From positions 62,001 through 126,000 of the forward strand of contig JAEPRB010000056.1 in the NCBI GenBank assembly GCA_016758965.1: 64,000 nt of DNA, given 5' to 3'. The DNA is from Circinella minor. Taxonomy: Eukaryota > Mucoromycota > Mucoromycetes > Mucorales > Lichtheimiaceae. A program made the position numbers and the translations under genes. How positions within the stretch are numbered: the stretch's first letter is position 1; every line of letters begins with the position of its first letter. This document shows, piece by piece, positions 1 to 11,980 of this stretch. The notes beneath the pieces are model-generated. The model did no database searches. It saw only the letters and a program-made list of their open reading frames with translations, and was not told the DNA's origin.

Positions 1-1549
1 TGAATCTTTTAAATAATTTATATGCAAGTGGCTATAAATATATAATGAAACAAAAATTAAATGCAGGTTAACCCCCTTGAACGAGGGGAAAAGCCATAAT
101 CTTGGTTACTGCCATGAGTAACTCTTCCATAAGAATGATTTTTGACCCATGTAAAAATATATTACGTTGCTACTATATATTTACAATTTCCTGTTGTTGT
201 TTCTTTTTAAAATACAGGCGTGAAAAAATTTACAGATCAATTAGCTTTCATTTAATAGTTCGCAGTGGATATGAAGTTATAGTCGATATTGTTGCTCAAG
301 ATAAAATGTATTTACCCGTTACATTATATTTTACCCCATTAGTCCAAAAATGAAATCTCTTCCGACTCGGTTAGTTTTAAATTTTTTTTACATACGTATT
401 GGAAGCAATTTTTGCTCCCATGATTTCGAGCTTTATTCTAAGCTTATTCATATCTCATTACTACTACGTACTTTATACAAAAGAATCTACAAAAAGAGTT
501 GACAACAAAGCACAACTATCATCACTTGTCTATGACATGAAAATTGGCACAATTTTTTTTTCAATAATAAAACTTTAGCCCATATCTTCTACCATATCCA
601 TATATGTAGCCATATTTGACATATTGCGGGAACCCAGCGAAAATCAGTACGTATACGCCTTCAATAAAACAATTCGATTCCGCTCGAAATATGCTACATG
701 CCTCTTGTAATTCGTCCTCCCTTTCCACATATTCACCTCATTATCACTTTTAATTTCTTTTGATACCCGTTACATAAAAACATGTATGAACAAGAAATAA
801 TGGAAGTCATTAGTAGCAAAAATAAGTTGCTGGTCCACGCATACTGATGATTTTTGTTACTATGGAAAAAAAGCATGGGACCATTCCTGCTAAAGATGTA
901 CGTACGGAATTTCGTAACCCGTATATATCACGATTGTCTCCAAGGTAATGATGTATGTGTATCTGTATGTGACTTTGCGTACGTATTACCAGAATATTTT
1001 CGAAGTTAAACTCGTTGTCAACTTGATATTTTAAATAGCCAACGCTGTCACTGTATGTGTTGTTTATTATTAAAAAACAACCTTTTTCAATTGAGGAGTA
1101 ATATGTAACAAGACAGATATGCTTTTAATTGCTTGAATAATAGATACAGGATTTTCTGTTCGTCTTCGCCCTTAAATCTCTTCATTACTGCTACAGATCA
1201 TTAATAAAGAGGAAGAAGAGTAAATCATATTTGTAGAAAGATACCATGTACAAATAGAATAATGATACTGTAAACAATAAGACTCATTTAATTAGAGATA
1301 AACTAATCATTTTAACTGCGGTCAGGATTATATATTTTATTAGAGCGAAATTAAATAAGCACGCGCTGTAACAGCTTTTTGATCTCCCCAGTTCAGGAAA
1401 TGGGTTTCTGAAAAAACTGCAGGGCAGCAGAAAATCATTCAGTTTATGTGATTCGATTTTAAATGACACGACTAGTGGACTTCTTATCGACCCGCGTTTT
1501 TAAATAATTATTTATATTAATCATATGAGCGATAGATAAAAAGAGCCCT
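1..1549. other. AT-rich stretch without a recognisable gene
   Basis: Only short open frames with biased, non-protein-like composition occur here. I see no splice-linked exon series, no RNA gene and no clear repeat. Confidence 0.5.
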
Positions 1550-1819
1550 CTATAGTACCTTCTTGGCGCCAGACTCCAATTGTTTCATAAATATGTTATT
1601 GATATTTTCTAATGCTTTTGAATTTTCGTTTTTTTATTCTTGTTGCAATAGTCTCATACGTGCGATATTTGTCCAATTCTTCATAAAGGCTGCCTTCATC
1701 ACTATTGCTGGCATTATCATCTTCGTTGTGGTTCCAAAACGTTTTGTAGCAGAAATCATCTTTTTTTTTCCGTGCTGCGCAATAAGGATCAGTGAAGGCT
1801 GGAAAATAATCTGAAGCAA
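1550..1819 (-). pseudogene. Decayed C-terminal coding fragment, unknown protein
   Basis: The minus strand holds a 90-codon frame interrupted by one in-frame TAA at 1634-1636. Its composition is protein-like on both sides of the stop: a basic, methionine-rich segment (residues such as GKKKMISATKRFG), then a segment ending LESGAKKVL and a TAG. This suggests an exon that has picked up a nonsense mutation. It may belong with the open frame at 1964-2221 on the same strand, separated by an intron. No family was recognised. Confidence 0.3.
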
Positions 1820-1963
1820 AAAAAAAAAAGGAGAGAGTTTGTTAGTAGAAAAATATATAAAACGCGTCCTTACTGAAAGTAGTTTATGTCTTTCTTTGGT
1901 CCTCCCCCCTTGTGTTCTTTTGTGCCATTAAAAATAATATTCAATCATACCAGCCATATGACC

Positions 1964-2221
1964 CTAGAGAACCATTTTATTTTGGTACTGGCTACTCTGC
2001 TTGCGAACCCATGCAAGAACGCGGATCCAAAGATGTTCTTGTGATTTCAAATCACCTTTTTTTTTTACTAATGGCCCAGTATGAACCATTGCGTCTCTTT
2101 TCACGACATCAGTGTTGTCCTCAGATTCATTGGGAATCCGCAAAATAGACTTACAATGAGAATTTGTTTCTTGTTCTGAAAGTTTACAATGATTTGCAAA
2201 ATCAAAGTAGTCAAGATTTTC
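1964..2221 (-). pseudogene. Open 85-codon frame, likely relic exon of an unknown gene
   Basis: A minus-strand frame of 85 sense codons ends in TAG at 1964-1966. It has no good ATG at its 5' end. The composition is protein-like: it begins ENLDYFDFANHCKLSEQ, then has a cysteine/histidine pair, an acidic patch, and KSQEHLWIRVLAWVRKQ near the end. Upstream, coding-like sequence continues but meets a stop beside a nine-base A run, as expected for slippage or a frameshift. It is probably part of a decayed multi-exon gene or mobile-element gene. No family was recognised. Confidence 0.35.
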
Positions 2222-2490
2222 AGTTTTTTTTTATCCAGTTTTTGTACGCTTGCCAAAAAGAGAAACAGCCCTCCTGGTTTAATCCTAAGTTCTGGAAGTT
2301 CCGGAAGTTCCAAGTAACTTTCCATGTTGCTTACGATTAGATATATTGTCGTAATGGCCTTACACCATTATACATACTCTCTTTCCATAAAAGAATCATT
2401 TGATTGATTTTCAATGGTACGTACGGCATATTTTATTTTATTTATTTTAGGGATCGATTCCTCTTCTTATCATGCTAATAAATATATAGG

Positions 2491-2951
2491 ATGGAGATCT
2501 CTCATACATCCACAGACGGTACGAAATGGGACGGACTTGGCTTATTAGTACGGGATGAAGCGGCAGACAGTCTTGTCAGGGAATTTGCAGGTGGTATTCG
2601 TGTGGATACTATCTCAAAAAAAAAATCAGTGATGATGAAGTCCACACCAACGCCTTTGGTTCTATCCAAGAAAAGTTTGAAACATGGGATAAATATATCA
2701 AAAGTGCGTTGTCCGCCTGTTCAACCATCATTGGATAATATTTCAATGGTCGTCAATAAACTGACATTTTCGTGAATTTTAAAAAAATCTCTATTATCGT
2801 AGGCGAGTATTTTATTCATTCACGTATACTGTACGATCATAAGACATTGTACTTTACCTCTTACAAAAAGTTACAAAGTTTACGTTTCCTCGTACCTCTA
2901 AAGAAATTCGAAAGGGCGGGATTGACAAGGTGATTGGTGGTCTTTCTCAAC
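2491..2951 (+). pseudogene. Frameshifted gene relic, possibly nuclease-like repeat family
   Basis: An ATG at 2491 opens a frame starting MEISHTSTDGTKWDGLGLL, followed by VREFAGG. At the A9 run near 2617-2625 the protein-like sequence moves to another frame (KISDDEVHTNAFGSIQEKF), which then meets stops near 2734. A third coding-like piece (KFTFPRTSKEIRKGGIDKV) lies at about 2875-2951 and ends at a good GTAAC donor. The frame changes indicate a broken gene. A W-D-G motif followed about 15 residues later by an E-x-A-G motif recalls proteins of abundant Mucorales repeat families thought to have PD-(D/E)XK-like folds; that assignment is inference only. Confidence 0.4.
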
Positions 2952-3486
2952 TGAAGGTAACTATCTATAGCATTGTATATATGTCATGCTTGAAAAAAAA
3001 AATTTGGGGGGAATTACTACAGACACCCTAAAAACATACTATATTAGGCAATTTCAACCCTTCCGGACACTCCACTTTTATATATTTTTCAAAGACACAC
3101 AACAATTTGATATAATTATATTGTATCTAGCCATTTATACATTATCTATACAGTTATTATTGTTATATAACTTAAAAATGTTTATTAGCAGCTCAACTTT
3201 TTATGAATAACAGTCAGTATTTCGTATCTTTTCTCACTATATCATTATGTACACAAGTGGGAGCTGTAGTCCATATGAAGACAAGGCAAACAAGGAATAA
3301 TGTATACTTTTGATGTTATATAGGAGTGGTCAAATAAGTGACATTGGTGTTGATAACGCTGGTACTATAGCTTATATGGTCTAAGAGCTTCTTTGACAGG
3401 TTTTTATTTGTGGGATGCCTGTAAGCCAAAATATGGGGTGTCCGTAGCAGCTCCCATTTTTTATATGGCAATAAAATTCATAGAAA

Positions 3487-4090
3487 ATGGTGGACGATCT
3501 TGGCGATGTAGTTAAAGAATGTTCACGAGATACAGTTGATAAGGTTGAAAAAATAACAAGTGGTAGACAATATAATATCAAGGAATTCAATGTTGAGGAA
3601 TGGATTTCCGACGTGGATTGGGACGGGTCTTCTTCAGACCAAAGTAATGATGAATCATGTGATTCAATTGACGAAGTGTCTGATGACGCTAGTGAAAATT
3701 TCTAGTGAGTATCGTGAACTCTTGAAAGCACTTGGGTGTTATAATTATAACTTTCCGTATTAATACTCAATTGTGTCATATTTTGTCATTTTCGGTTTAG
3801 ATTTTCAGTCTATGATAACATCAAGACTGTTAGTAACGGTGAATATCAGTAAGTAATAATACTTTTTTGTTACTGTGGTATACAAATTACGTAACAAACA
3901 ATCAATTGATAATTTATATTTTATTTAGGCTACGTTCAGGTTTTAGACGTGCTGCAAACCAAGAATTGATTGAACGTAACAATACAAATATTCAACCTGG
4001 CTATAATGTCCTTGCACAGAATCCTCCAATTGTTCCAAGTTCCCAAGGTTATTTCAATTATATTAGTGCCCTTGGAAGAGTGCATCGAAA
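3487..4090 (+). CDS. Hypothetical multi-exon gene or gene relic
   Basis: An acidic exon starts at 3487 (MVDDLGDVVKECSRDTVDKV) with a serine/aspartate-rich end near 3700. A second protein-like exon, about 3926-4090 (LRSGFRRAANQELIERN, then GYFNYISALGRVHRK), is preceded by a TTTAG acceptor and followed by a GTAAGTT donor. A short middle exon near 3802-3850 with a GTAAGTAA donor could link them, but the joins I tried leave doubtful phase. No downstream exon is clear before the inverted-repeat element at 4207, so the gene may be truncated by it. Function unknown. Confidence 0.3.
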
Positions 4091-4206
4091 GTAAGTTATT
4101 ACACGATTAATATAAAAATAATATGGGGGTAAGAGCTTTGTCTTTTATAAATACATCTAACATGATTATCTCCAAGTATCCACACTTTCAATATTGGTTT
4201 TAGAGC

Positions 4207-4939
4207 CAGCGTTGGCAGTTTCTGACTTTCCGACTTTCCGACCTGGCAGAACCCCCCCCCTTTCCGCCAGGCGGAAACTATGGTTTATAGGGTTTCCACA
4301 GTCGGAAACTGATGGAAATGTATAACATTATAGGGTTGCCATCAGTAGACATAAATATGATACATCATATTAAATAAAAGTAATTTGGTGTATTTATATT
4401 TTTTTAATGTATTATATCTGTTACTATTATTATTATAGCGTTATAATATATGGTCCACAACAGGAACTATGGAAATATATAGTATAATAACGCAGAAATG
4501 ACAATAATGTTTTTTTCAAAAAACACTGGTTTTGCATTGATATATAGAGATGCTGCGCAAGCAAATAATAGCTTCAACATCGCGCCGTTTAGTATATTGG
4601 CTTCACAGTTTAAAGCCCGACATCAACTGTCAATGCACAAGAGCTATATTTATCAGTTACATGATCTATTCAGAGGAATAGGATTTTTATGTAGACAAAC
4701 CTAGACTTTAGAGATAACAATGAGGCTCACTCAGCAGAAGTAAAATAGACATTAGAATATCTTTTTTCATAACTTAAATATAAATATATGTATACTTTCA
4801 CACTATCTCTCTTTTTTTATTATACCTATTTTAATGAAACTTTTCATTTTTATAATATACTGATTGAATGAAAAAAGGTTTCCGCCATAGGTTTCCGCCA
4901 GATTTCCACCTTTTCCGCTATGGCGGAAACCCAACACTG
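4207..4939. mobile_element. hAT-like non-autonomous inverted-repeat element
   Basis: The left end reads CAGCGTTGG and the right end CCAACACTG, a near-perfect inverted pair that matches the usual start of hAT elements. Inside both ends lie clustered copies of TTTCCGCC/GGCGGAAA in both orientations, like hAT subterminal repeats. The 733-bp unit encodes no transposase; its longest open frame (4498-4704) has no recognisable domain. The flanking 8-mers (tttagagc and tgatctac) do not match, so the target duplication is decayed or the ends are misplaced. Confidence 0.55.
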
Positions 4940-5554
4940 TGATCTACCATTATCTGTAGTAGTACCTAGGGCTAGTAATAGTAGCAGTCATCATTATTAC
5001 TATATATAGGTGTACTTTATTTTCTTTTTCGATTACAATTATATATAAACTTAATAAATACTTAAGCAAAAGATAAATCTCGAATTCATACGCCGTTTGT
5101 TACACAAAATCAAGAAACGATCCTGGATTTGCATTCCATTTTAAAATAGCAAGTAAAGGAAAAAGGATGTCATTTAAAAAAACCTATCATTATCATTTAT
5201 CATTACACTACTATTGTGTATTTTTAAATTTATAGAAGCAACGAGTTCCATTCTATAGGAGTTAGTATAATTTTTAAGGGCTCCACTGCTGAACAAAGAG
5301 TAAGAAAAAAAATGTCGTAACAATAGTAAAATAGGTTATTGGCCAAATAAGTCAACAAATATGCAAAGAACAATGAAAAAAAAAGGCAGGACTGACTCAC
5401 AACAGTAACAATGAAAGGTTGAGTTTATACTTTTCTTTGTTCTTACTGCCATTCTTTTTAGAGGTTTTTTTTTTTTTTTTACTTTTCTCTCTTTATACTA
5501 CGATCACGAATCCTGTTTTTTTTTTCCTTTACTCTTCTTACTGTGATATATAAT
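4940..5554. other. Intergenic, promoter side of the coiled-coil gene
   Basis: No coding signal was found. The last 100 bp before the ATG are rich in T tracts (for example a run near 5467-5480), as seen before many genes in this window. Confidence 0.5.
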
Positions 5555-7031
5555 ATGGAGCACACTATTATTCCAATGATAACAGAAACTACTACAGATA
5601 TTACTGGTAGTACACCAATATCAGTAACAACATTTCAACAAGTTACCGAAGCACTCAACTTTTGTGAACGTGCTATAACTAAACAACGCGTAAAATTCCA
5701 ACAAATTATAACAGAAGGTCAACAATGTATAAGTCAAAAGAACATTCAAAATCAACAATTACAAAACGAATTGAAATTAGTGAAAAGTCAAAATAGTGAA
5801 TTAGTAGCCCAACAAGCTTACAACGAACAACGTCAAACTGAAATTCAATTCTTAAAACAAACAAATAGTCAATTGCAAAATGAAATTGCATTACAAAAAG
5901 AACAAATAAATAATAAGCAAAAGAATAATGAACAACTTTATACCGAAATCAATATGTTACGAAAAGCAAATGAACATCTAAAAGCTGAAAATGGAGTTTT
6001 AGGACAAGCTAATGAACGTTTCCAAAATAAGTATGCAGAGTGGGAACATGTGCAACACTTTAAAACTCTCTATTTTCAACTGAGTCAAATGATTGTAAAT
6101 ACACTTGGTCTGACAACAACCACAACACCAACACATATATCAGCATCCGTTAAAGAACAAGAGCGATTATTATTACCGTCACCATCCTTATCAATAACAA
6201 GTAACCATAGTGATGAAGGATGCAATACCTACTTTTCAATCGATATTCATGATATGGAGGATCAGATTAAAAATCAACAAAAAAAGAACAATAAAATAAT
6301 CAAAGATTTAATAGATATGCAGTTCGAATTGGGTCAAGTAAAACAAGAACTATTACAAGAACGCGAAAATATCAGAAACTTTACACAACACCATCATATC
6401 ACAACAAAGTCGTTACAGAGTCAACTTGATCTTGCCATGGAAACTTGTACAACTTTGACAACTCAAAATACAAATTTACATGACAAAATGAATGAATTGA
6501 AACTCAAATTAGATAAAGCTATTAAAGAGAATCAAGAAAAATCAAAGTTTCAAAAGAAACAACAAGAGGAAATAGGACGACAAGATCAAGTGATGTGTAA
6601 TTTGAAAGCAGAGGTAAATAATATATTTTGTGCTTCCGTATATATGTATAGAAATGTGTGGTCTGTATCCACATGTAATATATTATGGAAAGAGGATGAG
6701 GAATAAGAATTGATCTATGTTACTAAAGCATCTCATATCTGATTCTAACAAATTATTTTAATTACATATGACACAGAATCAAAAAATCATAATTGAATAT
6801 GAATTAACCAAAGTAGCATTAGAATCCACCGAAAAAGACTTATATGAACTTCAATCTAGATTTGGTAAATGCTTTTTTTCATATATATTTCTTTATTATT
6901 ATTATTTATTAATCCACCGTTATTTATTTTATATATCAGATGAATTATATTACAAGTATTATAATGAATATCAACAATATCAACAAAACTATGGCTATTA
7001 TCAGCAATACTCCAAACAAGAAAAACACTAA
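5555..7031 (+). CDS. Long coiled-coil protein, function unknown
   Basis: The model has exons 5555-6613, 6777-6864 and 6940-7031 (412 aa). The first join is phase 0 (AG|GTAAAT donor, CACAG acceptor), the second phase 1. After a Thr-rich start, residues ~25-170 and ~230-385 are rich in Q, E, K, N and L in heptad-like spacing, so two long coiled coils are predicted, separated by a Thr/Ser/Pro segment (~185-220). The C-terminus is unusual: Tyr/Gln-rich (YNEYQQYQQNYGYYQQY), prion-like in composition. No catalytic motif, signal peptide or membrane segment is visible. It is likely a structural or scaffold protein of the cytoplasm or cytoskeleton, but no orthologue was recognised. The ATG at 5555 is preferred over an in-frame GTG 12 bases upstream. 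Confidence 0.75.
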
Positions 7032-7704
7032 AAATTATATGTAGCAACAATTATGTTTATACTAGTATTAATAAATAGTAGCTATAGTAAAAAAAAAATA
7101 TGATTTGTATATACATAAAAAAAAGTATAAATTTGTAAGTAGATAGTATGTTCTAAATATAATAAAACAAAGAGAGTTTATAATGCGTTCACAAGTTATA
7201 TACATACGTATATATATTTCTTAATATTACAGACTATCATATTTACTCATGTATGTTGAGTACTTTGACAGAAGCGCGACAAATGAAAAATTTTCAAGCG
7301 TGACAGGTGTCCATAAATACGTAAGAGAATAAAAGCTATATCTTAATCTACAAAACAACAAAAATCACCTAATCATATAAGCAAGAAAATATAATTGAAA
7401 CTAAAGAATTTAGAGACTATTCTTGAAACAAAAAAACAAAGATAAGATACTATTTATGTTTCTTGATAAAATAAAAAACAAGGATTTATTTGTTGAATTA
7501 ATTTACATGTTGCTATATAATCCACAACTCCTATTTATATATCTTTTCATGCGAACTCTAATAAATTTTATATGGCTAATTAACTCTCCACGAACTAATT
7601 ATTATTTTTTAACCACGACTAAAGCGCGACCCCTTTTCGGATTTTAAGAGAATTTCGTGTCTTTTTTTTTTTAACTTGTCGCGTCCCCCCCCCCTTAAGT
7701 AACA
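7032..7704. other. Intergenic
   Basis: AT-rich spacer between two co-oriented genes. It ends in T-rich and C-rich runs (a run of ten C plus four C at 7685-7694) just before the next ATG. No gene was seen. Confidence 0.5.
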
Positions 7705-9152
7705 ATGTCTACATCAGAAATTGGATCTAAAGAAAAAGCACAAACACTTTATAAAGAAGGAACTACTGCACTTTCTTCAAATGATTATGAAACAAGTGTT
7801 GAAAAACTTGGTGAAGCTTGTCAATTACTGTAAGTCTAAATCTCTCTCTCTTTTTTTTTTCTTTACAATCTAATATAATTCAATCGATCCCAACATAGAT
7901 ATTATACACAGGCGTGTAAAACTGATTTTTTTTTAAAAAAAATTCTTATTGTTTTTTTTTTTTTTTTTTTAATTTTTTGATTAAATTAAATTAGAGACTC
8001 AATTAATGGTGAATTGGCACCAGAAAATGGAGATGCTTATTTTGCTTATGGTCGAGCATTATTACAAAGTGCTATTCAACAAAATACAGTATTAGGTGAA
8101 TCAGGTCAAGATAGTAAAGCTGCTGATGTCGTTCCTAGTCACCCACAAGAACCATCGACTGGTAATATATATATATTTTTATGTAGGATATAGAGAAAGA
8201 AAGAAAAGAAAATTAATTCTATATATATATATATATATAGCTGCTCAAAGTGGTAAGTTTCACTTTGAAGATGATGCTGCAGAACAAGATGAAGAAGAGG
8301 ATGATGAAGAAGGTGAACAAAATCAACAAGATGATGAATTTGAAACAGCTTGGGATATTTTGGATATTGCTCGAGTCATTTATGAAAAGTCTGAAGATAA
8401 GGAAGTACGTTTAAAGTTATCCGATGTACATTTATGTCTTGCTGATGTTTCAGTAGAAACAGGTAAATAATAATAATAATAATAAACAAGAAAAGGAGAA
8501 AAGTATATCTCATCTATGTATTCTTATTTTTTATTATAAATAGAAAAATTTGATAATGCATTACCAGATTATCAAAAGGCATTGGATATTAAAAAGGAAT
8601 GTTTGAAAGAAGATGATAGACAATTGGCTGAAGCTCATTATAAATATGCTTTAGCATTGGAATTTTCAACATCGGAATCTGATAAAGCTGAATCACAAAT
8701 TAAGGCTGCCATTGATGTATTCAAAAAACGTATAACTACTTTGGAAGAACAAGATCAAGGCAAAGGAAAAGGAAAAGCAATTGTAGAAGATAAAAATTCT
8801 TTATCAGATAATAATAAAGAAATTATTGAAATTAAAGAATTGATACAAGATTTAAATGAAAAAGTAAGTGGCTTTTCTTTTTTGGTCTTTGACGCCATTT
8901 ATATACTAATTGATTTATTAAATTTGCTTTTATGATAATATATAGTTGGAAGAATTGACCAATCAACAAAAGACAGAAAAAGAAGCTGAAGCATTATTGA
9001 AAAGTCTTTTGGGTGGTTCATCAACAAATACTAGTAACAATAATAATGCTCAACCAGCTACAGTGAATGATTTATCAAATTTGATTAAACGTAAAAAGCG
9101 TACAGATGAAGATGATAAGAAAGATGAAAGTGATAAAAAACAAAAACAATAA
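7705..9152 (+). CDS. NASP: NASP/Hif1/Sim3-type histone chaperone (SHNi-TPR)
   Basis: Binds histone H3 (H3-H4) and, in the family, guides its supply and deposition in the nucleus. Exons 7705-7829, 7995-8161, 8241-8462, 8544-8863 and 8946-9152 give 346 aa with every junction in phase. A first TPR spans about residues 8-42. The family signature of a second helix pair interrupted by a long acidic insert is present: GDAYFAYGRALLQ, then an acidic block at ~108-128, then AWDILDIARVIYEK. The TPR pair around EKFDNALPDYQKALDIKKE and LAEAHYKYALALEFS matches the SHNi-TPR region. A coiled-coil stretch follows, then a basic nuclear-localisation patch (KRKKR near the C-terminus). The domain order is that of NASP, Hif1 and Sim3; which paralogue name applies is uncertain. 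Confidence 0.9.
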
Positions 9153-10436
9153 ATAAATAAAATAAATCCATATATGATATTATTCTTTAGGCATTTACAT
9201 TCTATGTTACACAAATGTTTTTTTTTTCTTTTTTGGATGTAAAAATTATATTAAATTAGAAAGTATGTAAGCTAAACATAGCAACATGGACATTCTAATA
9301 TATCAATTAAATTGAAAATAGTTGATATTAGTAGGTTACATATATAATATACTCTAATAAAAATATTACTAGGATCAGAAGTAACTTGCTATTAGTTGAG
9401 TATGATCTAAGATATGAATAACATTGATGGGCCGTAACAGACTCCAGAAAAATCAGAAAAAAAAATTATAAGGCCGCAAATTTGATTAGATGTTTTTGAT
9501 TTATTTGATAGATTTGCATAAAACAGAATGAATGTGCGCCATCTTATATATATATATATATATATAGGTATGTATCGAATTTATAATGAGTAGAATATAA
9601 TCTAGTAGCAATTATATTATAATTAATTAGCTTAAAAGAATTTATGTCATTATTTAATAGTTTTATGATGGCAAACAAAACAAAAAGCGTCGTACACTCT
9701 GGTACAATTTGTAATTGTACAATTTTTGTTTTCAAAAAGGTCAAAGTTAATGTTCGGTTTCTTAACTGTTTGTTATATGACACATAATTTATGCTATCGA
9801 TATTAATAATTTATTCCATTGTCTGTCTTAATGCAATTTGTGATACGTACGTATGTTCCCTTTATCGAAAATAGTAATATGCTTTTCCGTTGCTATGGCT
9901 ATTTTTCTAAATAAAAAATAAAAAAGATAGCAATACAATTTTCAATATATATTCCTACAGCACCATGAATACATTATTTGAAAAGTAATGGATCTTAAAT
10001 GATTACATAGAGGAATATGCATATGACTAATCACTTACAAATTTAATATTACAACTCAACTTAAGCAATAATAATAATCAACCGAGGGAAAAAAGATGTT
10101 TTCTTTTATAATAAAATTTAATAATTAAATAGGGAAAACTATATTGTTTTTTTTTGTCATGACAAAGAATTTCTTAAAAAAAAAAGTGTGAAAAAAGAAA
10201 ACTCAATAGAATTAAAGTTGATTCAAAAAAAGATAATTGGCTCTATATTTAGGGTTCTATGTCATTTGTCATCATGAAAATCCCATTCGCAATTAAGACG
10301 GATTGATTTTCCCCCGATTAAAACAGTTTTGGTCCGACTCAATCAATTTCTCCAGCACTTTCTATTCAACCCTGAATTTATTATCCCTTTTTTTTTCTTT
10401 TTTTATTCCCTAAAAAAAAAAAGAGAGAACTCAAAG
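9153..10436. other. Intergenic, 1.3 kb
   Basis: No coding signal on either strand. A short (TA)n microsatellite lies near 9544-9566. Poly-T and poly-A tracts precede the riboflavin kinase start. Confidence 0.5.
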
Positions 10437-11213
10437 ATGTCTAGTGAACTCAATCCCGATCGTCCTCTTATTGTTGGTCCCGAAAATCCAGAAAGTCCTT
10501 ATCCTCACACTGTAACTGGAAAGGTTGTCAGTGGCTTTGGTAGAGGCTCAAAGGAATTAGGCATTCCTACTGGTAAGTTGCTTTTGACATCTATTAAAAA
10601 AAAGAGAAGGTTATAAACTTGCTAAAAAAAAATTGACGTCTTTTTTTTTTTTTTTTTGTAAACTAGCCAATTTGTCAGAAGAAGCACTTGAAGCAATGTG
10701 TACAGAATTTACAACAGGTGTTTATTATGGTTGGGTACAAATTGGAGATAAAGGATCAGAAGTATACCCCATGGTGATGAGTTTGGGCTGGAATCCTTAT
10801 TATAAGAATGAAAAACGTTCAGCTGTATGTATATTATTATCTAGACATATACATGTTATGTTATGAAGAAGGAAAATAATTGATATACTAAAGAATGTTA
10901 TTTGATAGGAGGTACATATTATTCATGAATTTGCTGAAGACTTTTATGGAATTGATATTCGTGTTATTGTACTTGGATACGTTCGACCAGAACAAAACTA
11001 TCCATCATTAGGTAAAAGAAAAATGATTAGGTTTATAAAATGTTATGAAAGGGAAAAAAAAAAGAAGAGAAAGAAATCTTATATATATATATATTTAATA
11101 ATTTAGATGCCCTTATTCGAGATATCCGAACTGATGTTGAAGTAGCAAAAAAATCTCTTCAACGTCCAGCTTATGAAGCATTCAAAAAGAATGAACTTTT
11201 TACTAAACAATAG
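10437..11213 (+). CDS. FMN1: Riboflavin kinase (ATP:riboflavin 5'-phosphotransferase)
   Basis: Phosphorylates riboflavin to FMN, the first step of flavin cofactor synthesis. Four exons (10437-10572, 10667-10824, 10909-11011, 11107-11213) encode 167 aa, the usual size of monofunctional fungal Fmn1. Diagnostic motifs are visible: [20 protein letters not shown] with the conserved G-R-G...PTAN metal/nucleotide-binding site split by intron 1, then GVYYGWVQI, the [10 protein letters not shown] stretch, EVHIIHEF with the catalytic Glu region, DFYG and [12 protein letters not shown]. The C-terminal helix ([20 protein letters not shown]) is also typical. All junctions keep frame. The upstream GTG-initiated extension is rejected because the family starts close to this ATG. 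Confidence 0.95.
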
Positions 11214-11980
11214 GTTATTTTGTTGGAAAAAGGAATTTTGTTTATTTTTTTTTATACATAAGAACCCTCCCTCCCCTCTATATGGAACACTATAATTTTT
11301 TATAAGATATATTTTTTTTATATATATAGAATGTACATAATATGGTTTTTAAATTATGTTCCATAAAAAAATTCATTATTATAATAAAATGATGTGATTT
11401 TTTTTATATATTTTTTTTTCTTAAAAAAAAAATAGAGAAAAAAAGTTGATGATATGTATACAATAGGTACTTAGGATAGGATGTATATATATACCTTTTT
11501 TTTGGAATGGAAAAGGAATTACAAAAGAATTTTGTTGAATTGGTGGTAACAAGATCAATTATGAATTGACATAAAACTGTACATTTCAAATGTTTGGGGG
11601 GGGGGTTGTTAGCACGCATAAAAAAACAGTCGTGTTGATATAAAGTGAACCGTTTCTATCTAATATTTGATTAAAAGTGAAACTTTCAATTAACCAATGA
11701 AACCTTTTATTTTGTAAAAAGAAAACCCCACACTTGAATTAAATAAGTACATGATAATAATAGTGTTATAAGTTATATACTTAATATAATAAAATAATAC
11801 GTAGAAGGAATACTCTTTGCTACCTATCTAATTAATGACTTATTACACAAAAAATATGTTTAATATCATGAGATAGACTAAAAGAAATCTATATTACAAT
11901 TCATCATCTACGTAGATAGCCTATCAATTATCCTTAATTTATTTATTCTTGATAATTGTAGTAACTTTTGATAATATTAT
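11214..11980. other. Convergent intergenic spacer
   Basis: Shared 3' region of FMN1 and the EI24 gene, containing A/T tracts and AATAAA-like signals on both strands. No gene was seen. Confidence 0.5.

Noticed and set aside
10329..10436. Upstream extension of the riboflavin kinase frame
   Set aside because: Non-ATG start, poly-Phe composition; family members start close to the ATG at 10437.
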